This document shows, one piece after another, positions 24,201 through 34,919 of a stretch of DNA of 64,000 bases. The first letter of the stretch is position 1; every line of letters begins with the position of its first letter. This DNA is from Globisporangium splendens. Its lineage: Eukaryota; Oomycota; Peronosporomycetes; Pythiales; Pythiaceae. Location of the stretch: contig VFIW01000050.1 of the NCBI GenBank assembly GCA_006386115.1, forward strand, positions 481,339 to 545,338, written 5' to 3'. The notes under the pieces were generated by a model. The model saw only the letters and a program-made list of their open reading frames with translations. It was not told the DNA's origin and did not search any database. Position numbers and translations under genes: made by a program.

Positions 24201-26588
24201 CATCCTGTGATCCGCGGCGTTCAGATTCCACCGGCTCACTTTCCATGCAGTTGATGTGCTGAAAACTGTCACCAGATACCGTGGTGGGCGGCATACCGTA
24301 GTGAGCAGCAAATTCTGTTCCCCTTGCGACAGCAATCTCCGATTCTCTTGCATCGTAACGCTGAGCTTCGACAGCACCGACAGCCTTTGCGTACGATCCC
24401 CGATCGGAATCAGAGTGCACATGCACGCCACCATTTGGCGCTATATCAACTCGCTCTTGTCGCATGAAGCCATCCGTCTGAACCAAACTCGGCGCTCTCT
24501 GTCGCTTGGACGTCGAGCCCGGCGGGTTACGTGGCCGAACTTGTCTTGCATACTCGTTTGGCGAAGGATAGCTGCTGCTTCGTCGCCGTTGGGACACATT
24601 CATAGGATGAAAGCCCACATATGGATGATGGTAGAGACCTACTGGATAGCGGGGGTTGCGTCGATAGACAACTTCAAGTCCTTCGTCGTCCGTTAACCAT
24701 TCGCCACTTTCGCCTTGTACATACTTATACTGGTGCCGGGTACCGGGTCCAGGATGACTCGTTCGATTTGGGCGATAAGAAGAAGCTAGAACGTCTCGGA
24801 CGGTCCTTGGTCCATGTGGATAATCTCTTCCAGAGGCGTAGTGAAGGTTCAACTGAGACTTGATTGTAAAATCTTGTTCTGCATGACCATCCTCTTTCCG
24901 ATTCAGGAACACTTCGTTTTCTGACTCCAAGTACTGATCCTCGACTCTGGACGACGGGCCACGAGGAAATTGCATACTGGGTCGACCGTGCTCACGCAGT
25001 TGGACTTCTACCTCTTCATCAGAAAAATTGCCAGAGAAATAGGACGGTGCGTATCCTCGACGAAGAACTTTCTTGCTTGGACGATTAAATTCGGACCCGG
25101 CTGTTTCTTGGTCTTCACCGAGGTGTGGTGCACCATGACCATAAGCTTGATTTCGCCTGAACCACTCCGAGTCTTCAAGGTACTGCCAGCGACGGCGCTT
25201 TAGCAGTCGAGCAGGGTCTTGCTGAGATGATAAATCAATAACCTCTTGTGGTCCTGCATCCCCAGTAGTTTCACGAATAAAATCTTCAGCATCGATTTCT
25301 TGTCTAAATACCGGCCGGCCCCATCTGTCGTAGTACGCAATATCTTCTTCATAGTATATTGTTGCTCCCGCGACTCGCTCTGGTTGGCCATGGTAGCGAA
25401 ACTCCTCTCTCCATGGAACATTCATCTGTCTTCGCTGTTGCTGCTGCTGTTCGTTTTCAACTGGAACTTCGTAACCAACAAGTGGTACTGGGTGTCGCAA
25501 GAGTTTTGGATGCCCTTCGCTCTCTCGGCCAGCTGACCCACTGTTGCCGTTTGTTTCGGTCTTTACGTACTCTTGAGCATAACCACCGCCGTACAAAGAT
25601 CCTTCGGCATTATACTGTTCAGCCGTGCTACGATTCCTTTCAACATCGGCATCACGAGGTCTCTGCGAAGAAGGGTATAAACTCCGTATTCTCATCTTTT
25701 TTTGCAGATGCGCTTGGACTTTTTCGACCAGGGCTTGAAGCATTCGAATCGCCTCTTCTAACTGTCAGCAGAACACATACATGTGTGAGCCAGTGTTTTT
25801 ACGCGATCGTCCTAAAGACCCTGTGCAATGAAGACAATGCCACTTACATTGCCAGTCGTCTCAGCCGAAATCAAAAACTCCATAATGTACGCTTTGCTCT
25901 GGGGAGATTGTGCTTCTTCGCCTGGAGACATGGGGCAATAATCGATCGTGCAACCTGTTTCTTGCATGATCACGTTTATTCGACTCTTTCGATCTCCATA
26001 TAAATAAGGCATGACGAGATCTGGATGCGCCGTGCATTTGAGCTTCAGACAGCGCAAACGCTGCGGTTGCCGAGGACGTTTCCCAGCCATTGGACTTGCA
26101 ATATTACGTTCAACTGAACCCTGCACGCAATCAATCGTGTCGCCTTGCTGACTTGTCTGCAACGTCGCTCCACTGCTCCCTGTATTCTCCTTCATCTCCT
26201 CTTCTTGCGCGTCTTCCTGGCTTCTGCGTAGTTGCTGTGTCTCTCCCGACAGGTCCACCAGTAAATTAGCACTGCCATCTGCGCTACGACTGTAGGTCCA
26301 CACACTGTTCACACTCCGCTTCACCGATGTGCTAGCAGCAGCTAGGTTGGATTTCATCGTCGTCGCCATTGGTAGCCGGTGCCTCGAACTGAAGCTTTTC
26401 AACCGTCCATAATTGCGCAGCCGAGCGCCACTGCTCGGCACGAACGCCGCACTCGACCGCGCCGAAAATGCTGCGCTCGCTTCGTCCTGCGCAGTACCAC
26501 ATACGCCTCCGCCGCTCTGTCTTACGCCACTGCTTCGCGGTTGCTTCGCGCGGCTGCGCGGACCCTTCGGCGGCGCCTTCTCCTCCAT
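21235..26588 (-). CDS. Large KH-domain protein of unknown function
   Basis: Two exons (26588-25848 and 25761-21235) give about 1755 residues. Around residues 177-275 there is a probable type I KH RNA-binding domain: LKLKCTAHPDLVMPYLYGD, a degenerate GxxG turn, INVIMQETGCTID, and after a long insert EFLISAETTGNLEEAIRML. The intron falls inside this domain and the acceptor at 25762 is the one that restores frame. A long disordered Arg/Ser/Glu-rich part follows. From about residue 940 a helical region appears (NPYYYLHPVELLP, LVSHLYCVRGRAE, FFPEFLLCIEMWG) that is shared distantly with the gene at 35880. An upstream Met at 26729 is possible, but MEEKAPPKG is a more natural start. It is divergent from the TPR-dsRBD gene. 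I assign no function beyond probable RNA binding. Confidence 0.78.
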
Positions 26589-27033
26589 TCTGCTGGTGTT
26601 CTGCCTGCGCTTTGTGTCAGACGATTGGGTGCCGCCCTTTTGGCGCGCGAGTCCCCACGACCTGCACTCCTGCAGCGCGTAAAAACTCGAAAGGGAAAGA
26701 AGAACCGAGTTTTTACGAACGACCATCATTCGCGAGTGCCATCAGTCTGCCCTCGCTGTAGTCTTATCTGAATAGCCGATCGACTTGCAAAGTATATATC
26801 GCATATTGTCTCGCTTTACAAGAAAACAACTGACGCAACTGTAGCATTTAGATACCTTTTAAAGCATATCCGTTTAGCTGCTCAAATTCAGAGAGGGCTG
26901 TCTGTATTTCGCAGCGTCACTGTGCCAGTCGAGTGGCTTTTTACGACAGAGATGCATTTTTACCGCGCTTTGATTGACAAACGCTAGCTGGGGTGTCCAA
27001 AGGGAAACCAGAACACACACGAGAGCAACCAGC
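26589..27033. promoter_or_regulatory. Divergent promoter region with 12-bp hairpin
   Basis: 445 bp shared by two divergently transcribed genes, the KH protein (minus) and the TPR-dsRBD protein (plus). It contains a perfect 12-bp inverted repeat, CGTAAAAACTCG at 26678-26689 and CGAGTTTTTACG at 26706-26717, with a 16-nt loop. The repeat is 90-130 nt upstream of the KH-protein start. Confidence 0.5.
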
Positions 27034-28724
27034 ATGAGCAACCCGCTGAGCGCGAGTGACCTGGAGAGCCTGCGGGCGGCGCTGCTGCGCGCGGACAAGC
27101 AGACACAGGCGTTCCTGGGACCGCTGCTGCCGCTCAGGGCCGTGCAGCACGTGCTACTGACGTTCCTGCGCGACCGCTCACGCTCGTTTGAGGAGTGGAT
27201 TTGGGACCCAAGTGTGCGCCAGTTGCTCAACCAGTTGCGTGAGCAGAACCCCGAGGCGCACAACCAGTCGCAGGACGTTGATCTCTGGTTCCAGCGCGCG
27301 GCGCAGGACCAGTGGGTGTATCAGTACAATCGGAGTGACGACGTGCCGTCGGACCAGTTTGTGCAGCAAGCCGATACGGCGCAGAATGACGGCAAACTGA
27401 AGTTCAAAAAGGGAGACTTTTATGCGGCATCGAATGCGTTCAAGAAAAGTATCGAGTGTCTGGAGAAGCATTTCGAAAACGAGTACTATGGAGAGACCGT
27501 GGAGGTGCACGAATGGGACGAGCCGATGCAGGAACGGTACGTAACGCTGTGCTGCAACATCGCGGTGTGTGGGATCAAGATGAAGGAGCTGCCTCTTATC
27601 AAAGAGTATGCCCAGAAAGCGCTTGCTGTCGACGCGTCGGCGCGCAAAGCGCTCTACGCGATGGCGAAGCTGCATTTGATGGAGCATCTCTATGAAGATG
27701 CATACATTGTGATTGATAAAGCGCTTGGGGATCATCCTGACAATCAAGAGCTATTAAAACTTCGACGAGAAGTCGACCAAGCTCGAGAAAAAGAAGCTGA
27801 CTTGCAAGTCGAAGTTGCTGCCGCTGCGAAAAAGAAACTGGCGGAAGAAAAATTGATGCAAGAGGAGCAGGCGGAAAAGCAAAAGCAGTGGGCTGAAAAG
27901 CGCGTGACGGCGCAAGATTTCGTCCCTCTTCCTACGCTTGAACAAGACGCGTTTACAGCCGCCCGATTACACACATATTTCCACCGAATTAAACATGTTG
28001 TAAGTGTCTTCTAATGAGGAGGAGCAACTAGCCATGCTGATTTACAGACTGACGTGTGGCATGTGTCGTGTTTTCTGGATAGCTTCGAGTAGAAATCAAT
28101 CAGTTGAGCAATCCTGACAAGGGAGAGCCACCACTTTTTGAGTGCACTGTGTCGGATGGCACTACTGGTGTGGTTTTGGCAGCGAACGTGCAAGCGTCAT
28201 CAAAGAAAACCGTGAAAAATGAGGCATGCAAGGTTGCAACGCAGAGACTGTGGGATATGAAAACGGAAGCTGGAGAACTCTTGGAAGAAGACCAAGAATA
28301 TTTGAAGATCTTCGAGCAAGCTAAACAAGAAGGAAGAACAGTTACACCGACTGCAGAAACTGGTCCAGCACCTCAGCAACCGGAAGCGGGGCAGCAAACT
28401 ACGTCGGGTCCTGTCAAGCTCTCGGTGTCTGAGAGACAAATGGAAGTCGTGATGCTTCTAAACCAGCTGCACATGCAAAAACGTTTGCATGTTCAGATTG
28501 ATATTGAGGATGTGTCACCCACGTCGAAGGATACTACCGAGTTCCAGTGCACAGTGCTTATTAACGGGGAGCAGATGGGTTGCGCAAGAGCGATCTCGAA
28601 AAAGAAAGCACGTATCCAAGCGGCCAAGCAGGCATTTGACATGGCTTTGGAGAAGAACGTAGTCTTCTTCTGGACGCCACGTGAAGGCGACGAGTATGAC
28701 GACGACGTGGAAGCAGCGAAGTGA
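27034..28724 (+). CDS. TPR protein with two dsRNA-binding domains
   Basis: Two exons (27034-27999 and 28083-28724) encode 535 residues. The ATG at 27034 was chosen; the frame is also open upstream. Residues about 108-245 are a three-repeat TPR array like that of large FKBP immunophilins (NDGKLKFKKGDFYAASNAFK, YVTLCCNIAVCGIKM, ARKALYAMAKLHLMEHLYED), without a peptidyl-prolyl isomerase domain. A Lys/Glu coiled coil (about 245-295) follows. Then come two double-stranded RNA-binding motifs: about 318-376 (LFECTVSDG, SSKKTVKNEACKVATQRLW) and about 437-510 (EFQCTVLING, SKKKARIQAAKQAFDMAL). The second is the better match. I know no standard family with this order. A chaperone-linked role in RNA silencing or dsRNA handling is inference. 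Confidence 0.85.
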
Positions 28725-29039
28725 TTGCATTCATGCGGTGCGATTTGTTTGTGCGAGCGTTTTGGTGCTGTATGCAAAGACAGTTAGTTAACTTTTTTGG
28801 CTTATCGAATTGGCAATCTGAGTTTTTCTCTGCAGCATTCGACTAAGGCCACAAAATGTCGTATTCTGGCGTTGATGATGTACAATGCTCCGAGTCGCGG
28901 CTGCTGCGGCTTCGTTGTTGCTTCACTATGCATCTCCCCGCGGTCTGTCTTCTATCGCGTTATAATCTAATCTACACGGCGTTCCATACGTTCGAATGGG
29001 CTTCTGGCTAATCGTTTTCGAGGCTGATAGGTCGAGCAT
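28725..29039. other. Convergent 3' gap
   Basis: About 315 bp between the ends of two convergent genes. No feature seen. Confidence 0.5.
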
Positions 29040-29702
29040 TTAGTCTGCATGGACGTCCAGAGACAGCTGATACACCTTCTGGGCTCGACGCGCACGCAGG
29101 AAATACATCACGCTGGTCCCAAAGACGCACAGATAGAGGAACGCGGCCAGGAAGATGCTGGTGGCGAGCGACGATTTCTTCTTGCCATGCGCTGGCTTCA
29201 CCTTGATGTACAGCGAATTGCTGCTCACGATCGAACCAACAATGAGCTGCAGGCGCACAATAGAAAGAAAGCGTCAGCATACAACAATTGCGGTCATAAC
29301 ACCCAAGCTCCATCGTCGCCGAAAGAAAGCAGCACGGCTCACATACCAGCAGCATAAAGCCCGAAAACGAAAAGATCGCACAGCAAATGATGCCTGCCAA
29401 CGCAAATAGCCACACCGAAAAATGTCAATGATACACAACAGCAACCAGCACATGCACAAGCAAACGACTGTTGTACCTGGATGGGTCTGCGGCCCTCGAC
29501 TCGATCCTTGCGCGAGCAGCTCCTCGAGATCCGTCGTGTCATCAAGGTCGCTGATGTCCGATCCGGGCGAGCCGACGTTGAGCTGGTTGAGGTTGGCGTA
29601 GCCAGGCTTGCCGCGCGTGACGGCCGAGACGATGTCGGAGCGGTCGAACGTGTCCTTCATTTCTTTCCTGCACGTGCCGTAGACGTCTTTGAGTCGTGCC
29701 AT
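29040..29702 (-). CDS. Two-pass membrane protein, unknown family
   Basis: Three exons keep phase (29702-29477, 29393-29347, 29246-29040), giving 159 residues. A cytosolic-looking N-terminal half (MARLKDVYGTCRKEMKDTFD, then Ser/Asp-rich) is followed by two hydrophobic spans, GIICCAIFSFSGFMLLLIVG and SLATSIFLAAFLYLCVFGTS. A Lys-rich loop (VKPAHGKKK) separates them and the C-terminus is acidic (VYQLSLDVHAD). The two spans and acidic end recall small endomembrane proteins such as TMEM230, but the similarity is too weak to assign. The introns interrupt the hydrophobic region, so simple ORF calling misses the protein. Confidence 0.7.
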
Positions 29703-30907
29703 CCCCAAGATCAAGCGAGCGTGGTGCGAGTAGTGCGCGAGATGGCAAATCAATCAGTCACAGAGAGAGATAGACACACACACTGCGGGTTTAGCTGAGC
29801 GATCGTTTCTGAGGAAAGCCAGCAAGCGATCCGATCGGTTGGCTCGGTGCGCAGGCGATCAGAACATCCGAGGCAGAGAATAACTCACAGGCGGAAGGGA
29901 GCGGAAGGCGCGGCGCAATGCAAAACGAAGTGCAATCCGATGGTGTATGGGCAGATGCTGCAGACGACGACGAGGCGTTTCGGGGACATATATATTTGGA
30001 GCCACAAAGAGCGGCGTCCTATCGGAACTCTCCACGTGCCGGACTTTAAAGTGGAATGCTGTATGAGGCTGCTTTATTGCAAACTATTTCGTGAACCCGA
30101 GCATCTGGATTAAACATCTGGAGAGCAATTAGTACCACAAAAGTTCTACTTCGATGTACATTGTGCCGAAGCGGAACCTGATTGGAGAGAATCCTACCAC
30201 TGTTCAGCATGATGGCGCCAGTCCTTTAGCAGAGGAATGCAACATACCCTAATACTCCTGTCATAGGCGACGTCTTGTCATAGGCTGCAACCTTCTAATC
30301 GAAGCATCTGCACTGAGCATGAGGATTTTTGTAAATATTACTAAACCCAGTAATGCTGGAACGCTTTGATTGAAACTAGGAGTTGAGCTAGGATGACGAT
30401 GGCGAAACGAAAAGGTCTGAGATGACCGCTCAGCGTGATAGCTTGTGCACAGAACTCGCTTCGTTCCTATTGCCATATTTGGACGCCACACACATGCGGT
30501 GAAGATTAGATATAGAATGTGTTCTGTTTCTATGTCTCACTCATCGACAACGCTTGAACTAGTGTGGGACACACTAATTTGTCTCCTTGTCGCCAAGTTG
30601 TGCAAAACACTTGTTGAAGGCGACTTGAACAAATTTGAAAGGGTTGAGGCAGCGCTGTTTGTGCATGCACATCGCCTATGACAGGAGTGTTAGGGTACGT
30701 TTGATGTTTAGTTTGCAACTCTGAATGACACAAAGACTGCGCTTTGGCATGATTTAGTGTGGGCCACCTTGTGTCGCGACTCCATTTGGTGTGTGGTCAG
30801 GGCAACGCAATTTTCTGGATACGCCAACAGCAAAGAGCCACGCAGAAGCCAAGACGCTCCTTGAAGCCCGCGTGCGTGCGTGCGTACGTTCGTGGGAGAC
30901 AAGAGGC
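29703..30907. other. Intergenic region with MITE-like element
   Basis: About 1.2 kb between divergent genes. Apart from the inverted-repeat element at 30245-30697 I see only presumed promoter sequence for the membrane-protein gene (left) and the SR-protein gene (right). Confidence 0.5.
30245..30697. mobile_element. MITE-like element, 453 bp
   Basis: Terminal inverted repeats of 26 bp at 30245-30270 and 30672-30697 match at 25 of 26 positions and begin TACCCTAAYACTCCTGTC. The 401 bp between them have no convincing coding sequence. The termini may extend a few bases outward (CAAC or CAAA). No clear target-site duplication is visible. This is the form of a non-autonomous DNA transposon. Confidence 0.7.
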
Positions 30908-32389
30908 ATGGTGAGAGCAGCCGCCACACGCTCTTCTTCTTCCTCGCGCTCGAGGTCGCGGTCCAATTCCGAGGCAAGTGGCACCCGATCCGCGTCGCGC
31001 TCGCGCTCCAGCGGCAAGATGGATGTGGCAGACAACAAGCCGCACGCGAACCGCTCGAGATCTCCGTCGGCCAGTACGTTGCTGTTGCTTGCTAGATCCC
31101 CTCCCTGTTGTACGTGTGCTAACCTCGCATGGTGATCAATTGTTTGTGGATGTGACGGTTAGAAGGAAACAAGAGCAAGGTTGCTGGTGGCAGCATGAGT
31201 CCGTCCAAGACGTACTCTTTGCGCGTCGACAACCTCACACGGTGTGTATACTTGTGTTTTACTTTTACTATCCGCTATTTCGATTAGCGCATTTGAATGA
31301 GTGCTCTAATGATTGCACGTATACATTCGAAACAGGAACGTGAATGCGGATCACTTGAGTGAGATTTTCGGCAAGTTTGGTGCCGTGGTGCGCGTGAATC
31401 TGGTTCGCGAACGCGTCTCGAAGGTGCCGAAGGGGTTTGCATTTGTGGAATTCAAGAGCCACGAAGACGCGGAAAGCGCACAGGACCATATGCACGACGG
31501 ATGGCTGGATGGGAAAAAAGTGCGCGTGCGTTTTGCCACGGAAGACGACGACCGACGCTCTCGCTCCGTGGAGCGACGCAATAATAACAACGATGACCGC
31601 GATGATGACCGCAAACAGAGCGCAAATGGACGCCGTGGAGGACGTGACAATAGTCCACGGAAGCGGTCGTTTTCGCCGCCACGGGGCCGACGAAGCTCGT
31701 TCTCCCCCGCTCGCAATCGATCTCCAGGCGCGCGCTCGCGCCAACGGTACGTTCTGTCTGATCCCGTTATTAGGTGCTTGTGCTTACAGCTAACTTGTCA
31801 TTCTTAATAATCCTCATCAAACAGATCTCCAGTGGGTCGTCGCATTGTGCAGCGCCGCTCTCCGTTCCGTGGTCGGAATGTCGGCGGTCGTCGCGGCGGA
31901 TCGCCTTTCCGAGCTCGAAGCCGCAGTCCAGCAGGCAATTACCACCGCGGACGCTCTCGTTCTCGTTCTCGTTCACCTGTCTTCCGTCGACGCGGTGGGT
32001 CTCCGTTCCGAGGTGGGAACAATGGTCGCGGCGGTCGCGGTCGTCGAGCTAGTCCGTCGCCATTTCGCCGCCGCGGTGGCCGCCGCTCACCAAGTCCCAA
32101 CAGCCGTCGACGTCGCGGTCGCCCCAGTCGGAGTCGGAGCCGGAGCTTCAGTCGGTCCCGCAGCGCCAGTCGAAGCCGCAGTCGCAGCTTCAGCAGCCGG
32201 AGCCGAAGCAGAAGCTTTAGTCGCAGCCGGACGCCAAAGCGTGCACGCCGACGAAGCGTCAGTGGCAGTCGCAGTGTCAGCCGGAGTCGCAGTCGGAGCT
32301 TCAGTAGTCGCAGCCGAAGTCCGAGTCGGAGCCGAAGCATGAGCCGCAGTCGAAGCCCAAGCGTCTCGCACAACAGGAGCAGGAAGTAA
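30908..32389 (+). CDS. RNPS1: RNPS1-like SR protein
   Basis: Four exons keep phase (30908-31073, 31163-31241, 31336-31746, 31825-32389), giving 406 residues. A short RS-rich N-terminus leads into one RRM at residues 73-150, with RNP2 LRVDNL (75-80) and RNP1 KGFAFVEF (114-121). A long Arg/Ser repeat tail includes SPFRRRGG blocks and ends SHNRSRK. RRM sequence and flanking RS domains best match RNPS1, a nuclear exon-junction/ASAP complex component that couples splicing to mRNA export and decay; another single-RRM SR factor is possible. The other frames across the RS repeats are also open, which gives several spurious ORFs here. Confidence 0.85.
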
Positions 32390-32734
32390 GTTTCTCTTCA
32401 GCTCATGGTGGTATTCACATTGCGTCACCTGTATCTCAGAAGCACGGTAAAAAGCAAGAGAAGGCAATTGCGTTTGAATGGCGAAGATGAATGCTGGGCA
32501 CTCAGGTGAAACAAGCTGACGGAACCGAGGAACGAGACTTTGTGTCAACCTCTCAACGTGTCCCTTGTAGTTTGCTTTAGACAGACTTGTCCCGTCAACT
32601 TATCGCGGACGACACAGTTAATTGGTCCTCGTGAATGCAAATGTGGAGCTTTGCATTTAAGACACGACGGAAATCCACAATGTGGGAAAGAGACTGAAGA
32701 AACAATTAACTTCGACACATATTACATCAGGCTC
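32390..32734. other. Convergent 3' gap
   Basis: About 345 bp between the SR-protein gene and the first bacterial-type PH gene, which converge. No feature seen. Confidence 0.5.
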
Positions 32735-33373
32735 TCAAACAATAGATCTGCGGTGCGATGGTGCATTGCGTCCACCCGTACTGGCGAGCGCTGCCTGGAT
32801 TTCAGCGTGGTAACTGCGCGGGTTCAGCCGGTTGAAGTCGGTCTCGAGCCACTCCAGCGTGCCACTCGCGTGGTTTGTGAGGTTCAGCGTCGAGTCACTG
32901 TAGCCATTGATTTTCATCGCGCCTGAGGACTTGTCGAGCGCCTCGCGCGCAAAGCTCCAGTTGTGCGCACGCTTCTCCTGCTCGCGACTGAGCGCCACGA
33001 GCGCCTTGTAGTGCTGCTTGACGAGCTCTTCCTCTTTCTTCGCGATGTCGATCGACATGTCGTACTCGCCGATGCGGAACTTGATCTCGCAATCTCGGTC
33101 CACGCGGCCCGTGGTCTCGAATTGCACGTGCGTGATACGGTGGTCACGGTACTCGTACCGGAGCACAAGCTTCCGCGTCGTCGTCGCGTTCTCGCCGCGC
33201 ACCGTGATCAGCGCTTCGTTCGTGAACACAAACTCTTCCTTTGCCGACGCAAACGCGAACAGGATCTCCTCGCCAGGCAGCAAGTACGTCGCGCCTTGGG
33301 TCTTGGCGAAATTCGCGACCGTGTTGCAAATGTCGGCCGTTCCGGCCAAATCCTTGGCGAGTCCGCGGAACAT
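32735..33373 (-). CDS. Bacterial-type PH domain protein, copy 1
   Basis: 212 residues, no intron. The start at 33373 is set by alignment with the two neighbouring paralogues (MFRGLAKDLAGTADIC). Residues about 35-135 fit the bacterial pleckstrin-homology fold of the PF08000 (YozO-like) type: EEILFAFASAKEEFVFTNEA, then TTTRKLVLRYEYRDHRI, then VQFETTGRVDRDCEIKFRIG. The C-terminal part is helical (LEWLETDFNRLNPRSYHAEI). No signal peptide or membrane span is visible, so it is probably cytosolic; lipid or protein binding is inferred from the fold. It is divergent from copies 2 and 3, which lie in tandem. Confidence 0.82.
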   Translation of the reverse strand: MFRGLAKDLAGTADICNTVANFAKTQGATYLLPGEEILFAFASAKEEFVFTNEALITVRGENATTTRKLVLRYEYRDHRITHVQFETTGRVDRDCEIKFRIGEYDMSIDIAKKEEELVKQHYKALVALSREQEKRAHNWSFAREALDKSSGAMKINGYSDSTLNLTNHASGTLEWLETDFNRLNPRSYHAEIQAALASTGGRNAPSHRRSIV

Positions 33374-33422
33374 CCTGGATAAGCTGGAGGAGGAGGGGGG
33401 ACACTTTAGTGTCAAGCGGAGG

Positions 33423-33438
33423 CGAATTACGAAATGAA
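33423..33438 (-). promoter_or_regulatory. Oomycete initiator (Inr) for PH copy 1
   Basis: Minus-strand GTTCATTTCGTAATTC matches GCTCATTYBNNNWTTY at 15 of 16 positions, 50-65 nt upstream of the ATG at 33373. Confidence 0.6.
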
Positions 33439-34026
33439 CAGCGAGCACCTCGTGAGAGCAAGAGCCGAGACCTGACGATGGGATCCACTTTGGCCATGAG
33501 ACCCGCAATCAGCGCTGTTTGACACAAAACGCTGGCGCATCCACAGCAGGTGTACTATGCAGCGATGCTCCTCATATGCACTCTGTGGCGCACTGAGCAG
33601 CGCTTTGCTGAAAATGAACGCTAAAGTGGCTACGGCACTTAGTCGATGAGTGTGCTCAGCACCCAGTATCCACAGAAAAATCCATTGTGATTTGGATCAA
33701 AAACGGAGCAACTCAGCTGATTCCCTATCTAATCCGATGTAAATGTTGCGGATATCCATTTTCTGCGTTCGATAATGTGCACTACATTTTATAATCCGGT
33801 AGCTGATGCGGGATTCCATTTTCGTCGACAGCAATGACATGCCATGTGACTGAAGTCGCTCTCGAGTGAGTCGTGACTTATGTCCTACGCCTGCGTACCC
33901 ACTTTTCCTGCCATGTCAATCGACAAAGCGGGTACCATCGATTCAGTGGGGATGGCATTGAAACTCTCAGGCAACGCGCATCGTTGCACCAACTGCACGA
34001 GACGAATGTTATGCCCGCGTGCTTCA

Positions 34027-34042
34027 TCTCATTTCCGAATTT
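34027..34042 (+). promoter_or_regulatory. Oomycete initiator (Inr) for PH copy 2
   Basis: TCTCATTTCCGAATTT matches GCTCATTYBNNNWTTY at 15 of 16 positions, about 57-72 nt upstream of the ATG at 34099. Confidence 0.62.
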
Positions 34043-34098
34043 ACTTCGTAAGCCACACACACACACACACTTCCACAAGCCATCATCGCTAATCAACC

Positions 34099-34716
34099 AT
34101 GTTGAAAGGACTGACCTCTGACCTCACGGGCTCGGCCGACATTTGCCGTCCGCTCAAGTCGTTCGAGTCGGCGCTCGGCGTGCAGTACCTCCTGCCAAGC
34201 GAGACGATCCTGTTCTCGCTCCAGTCGAGCAAGGAAGAGTTCACGTTCACGAACCACGCGCTGCTCAAGATCCACGGATCGTCGGCCACGACGACGCGCA
34301 AGCTCGTGACGCGCTTCGACTACAAGCGCTGCACGATCGACCACGTCAAGTTTGAGACCGCGGGCCGCGTCGACCGCGACGTCGAGATCAAGTTCTCGAT
34401 CGGCAGCGAATCCATTTCGATCGACATCGCCAAGGACGAGGAAGTCGTCGTGCGCGACTACTACAAAGCGCTCGAGATCCTGAGCCGTGCCCAGAAAAAG
34501 AACGAGCGCACGTGGGACTTGGCCAAGCTCGCGCTCAAGCACTCGTCTGACGCGCTGTACCTCACCGAAGCCAGCGGTCAGACGCTCACGCGGCAGTCGG
34601 AAGAAGCGCTCGGCTGGCTCCAGGATGTGTATGAAAGAAGTCACCCGCAGTGCTACCGCGATGTGATCCTCGCGGCGTTCCAAGAGATCCGCACCAATAG
34701 CAAGATGCTGTCATAG
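34099..34716 (+). CDS. Bacterial-type PH domain protein, copy 2
   Basis: 205 residues, no intron. It aligns end to end with copies 1 and 3: LTSDLTGSADICRPLKSF, SETILFSLQSSKEEFTFTNH, VKFETAGRVDRDVEIKFSIG, and a C-terminal helical block with LGWLQDVYERSHPQCYRDVI. The FETAGRVDRDxEIKF segment is the best-conserved signature of the bacterial PH (PF08000-like) fold. Third codon positions are rich in G/C, which keeps a long antisense frame (34093-34683) open by chance. No targeting signal is seen. Confidence 0.83.
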   Translation: MLKGLTSDLTGSADICRPLKSFESALGVQYLLPSETILFSLQSSKEEFTFTNHALLKIHGSSATTTRKLVTRFDYKRCTIDHVKFETAGRVDRDVEIKFSIGSESISIDIAKDEEVVVRDYYKALEILSRAQKKNERTWDLAKLALKHSSDALYLTEASGQTLTRQSEEALGWLQDVYERSHPQCYRDVILAAFQEIRTNSKMLS

Positions 34717-34919
34717 TTGAACTAGCTCACGATCTCCTAAGTAAAAAATCGTAATGCATGCACCTTATTCTCAAAGATCCTCCTCAAATAGAATACAGCT
34801 TTCAGGCATAAGGATGAAGGACGAAATCTCATCCTTTTTTACAACAGGCATCAAAACGTCAGAACGAAGCGCAGTCAACGTCTTGCACGCAACAACTTGA
34901 GATAGAATCACGTCGAAGC

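Larger units (their letters stand above)
33374..34098. other. Divergent promoter of PH copies 1 and 2
   Basis: 725 bp between divergent paralogues. An initiator-like motif lies at each end (33423-33438 minus and 34027-34042 plus). A (CA)n run lies near 34053-34069. No gene. Confidence 0.55.

Noticed and set aside
31845..32548. Ala/Val-rich and Arg/Leu-rich frames in the SR-protein tail
   Set aside because: Arg/Ser repeat codons leave all frames open; only the RS frame joins the RRM through phased introns.
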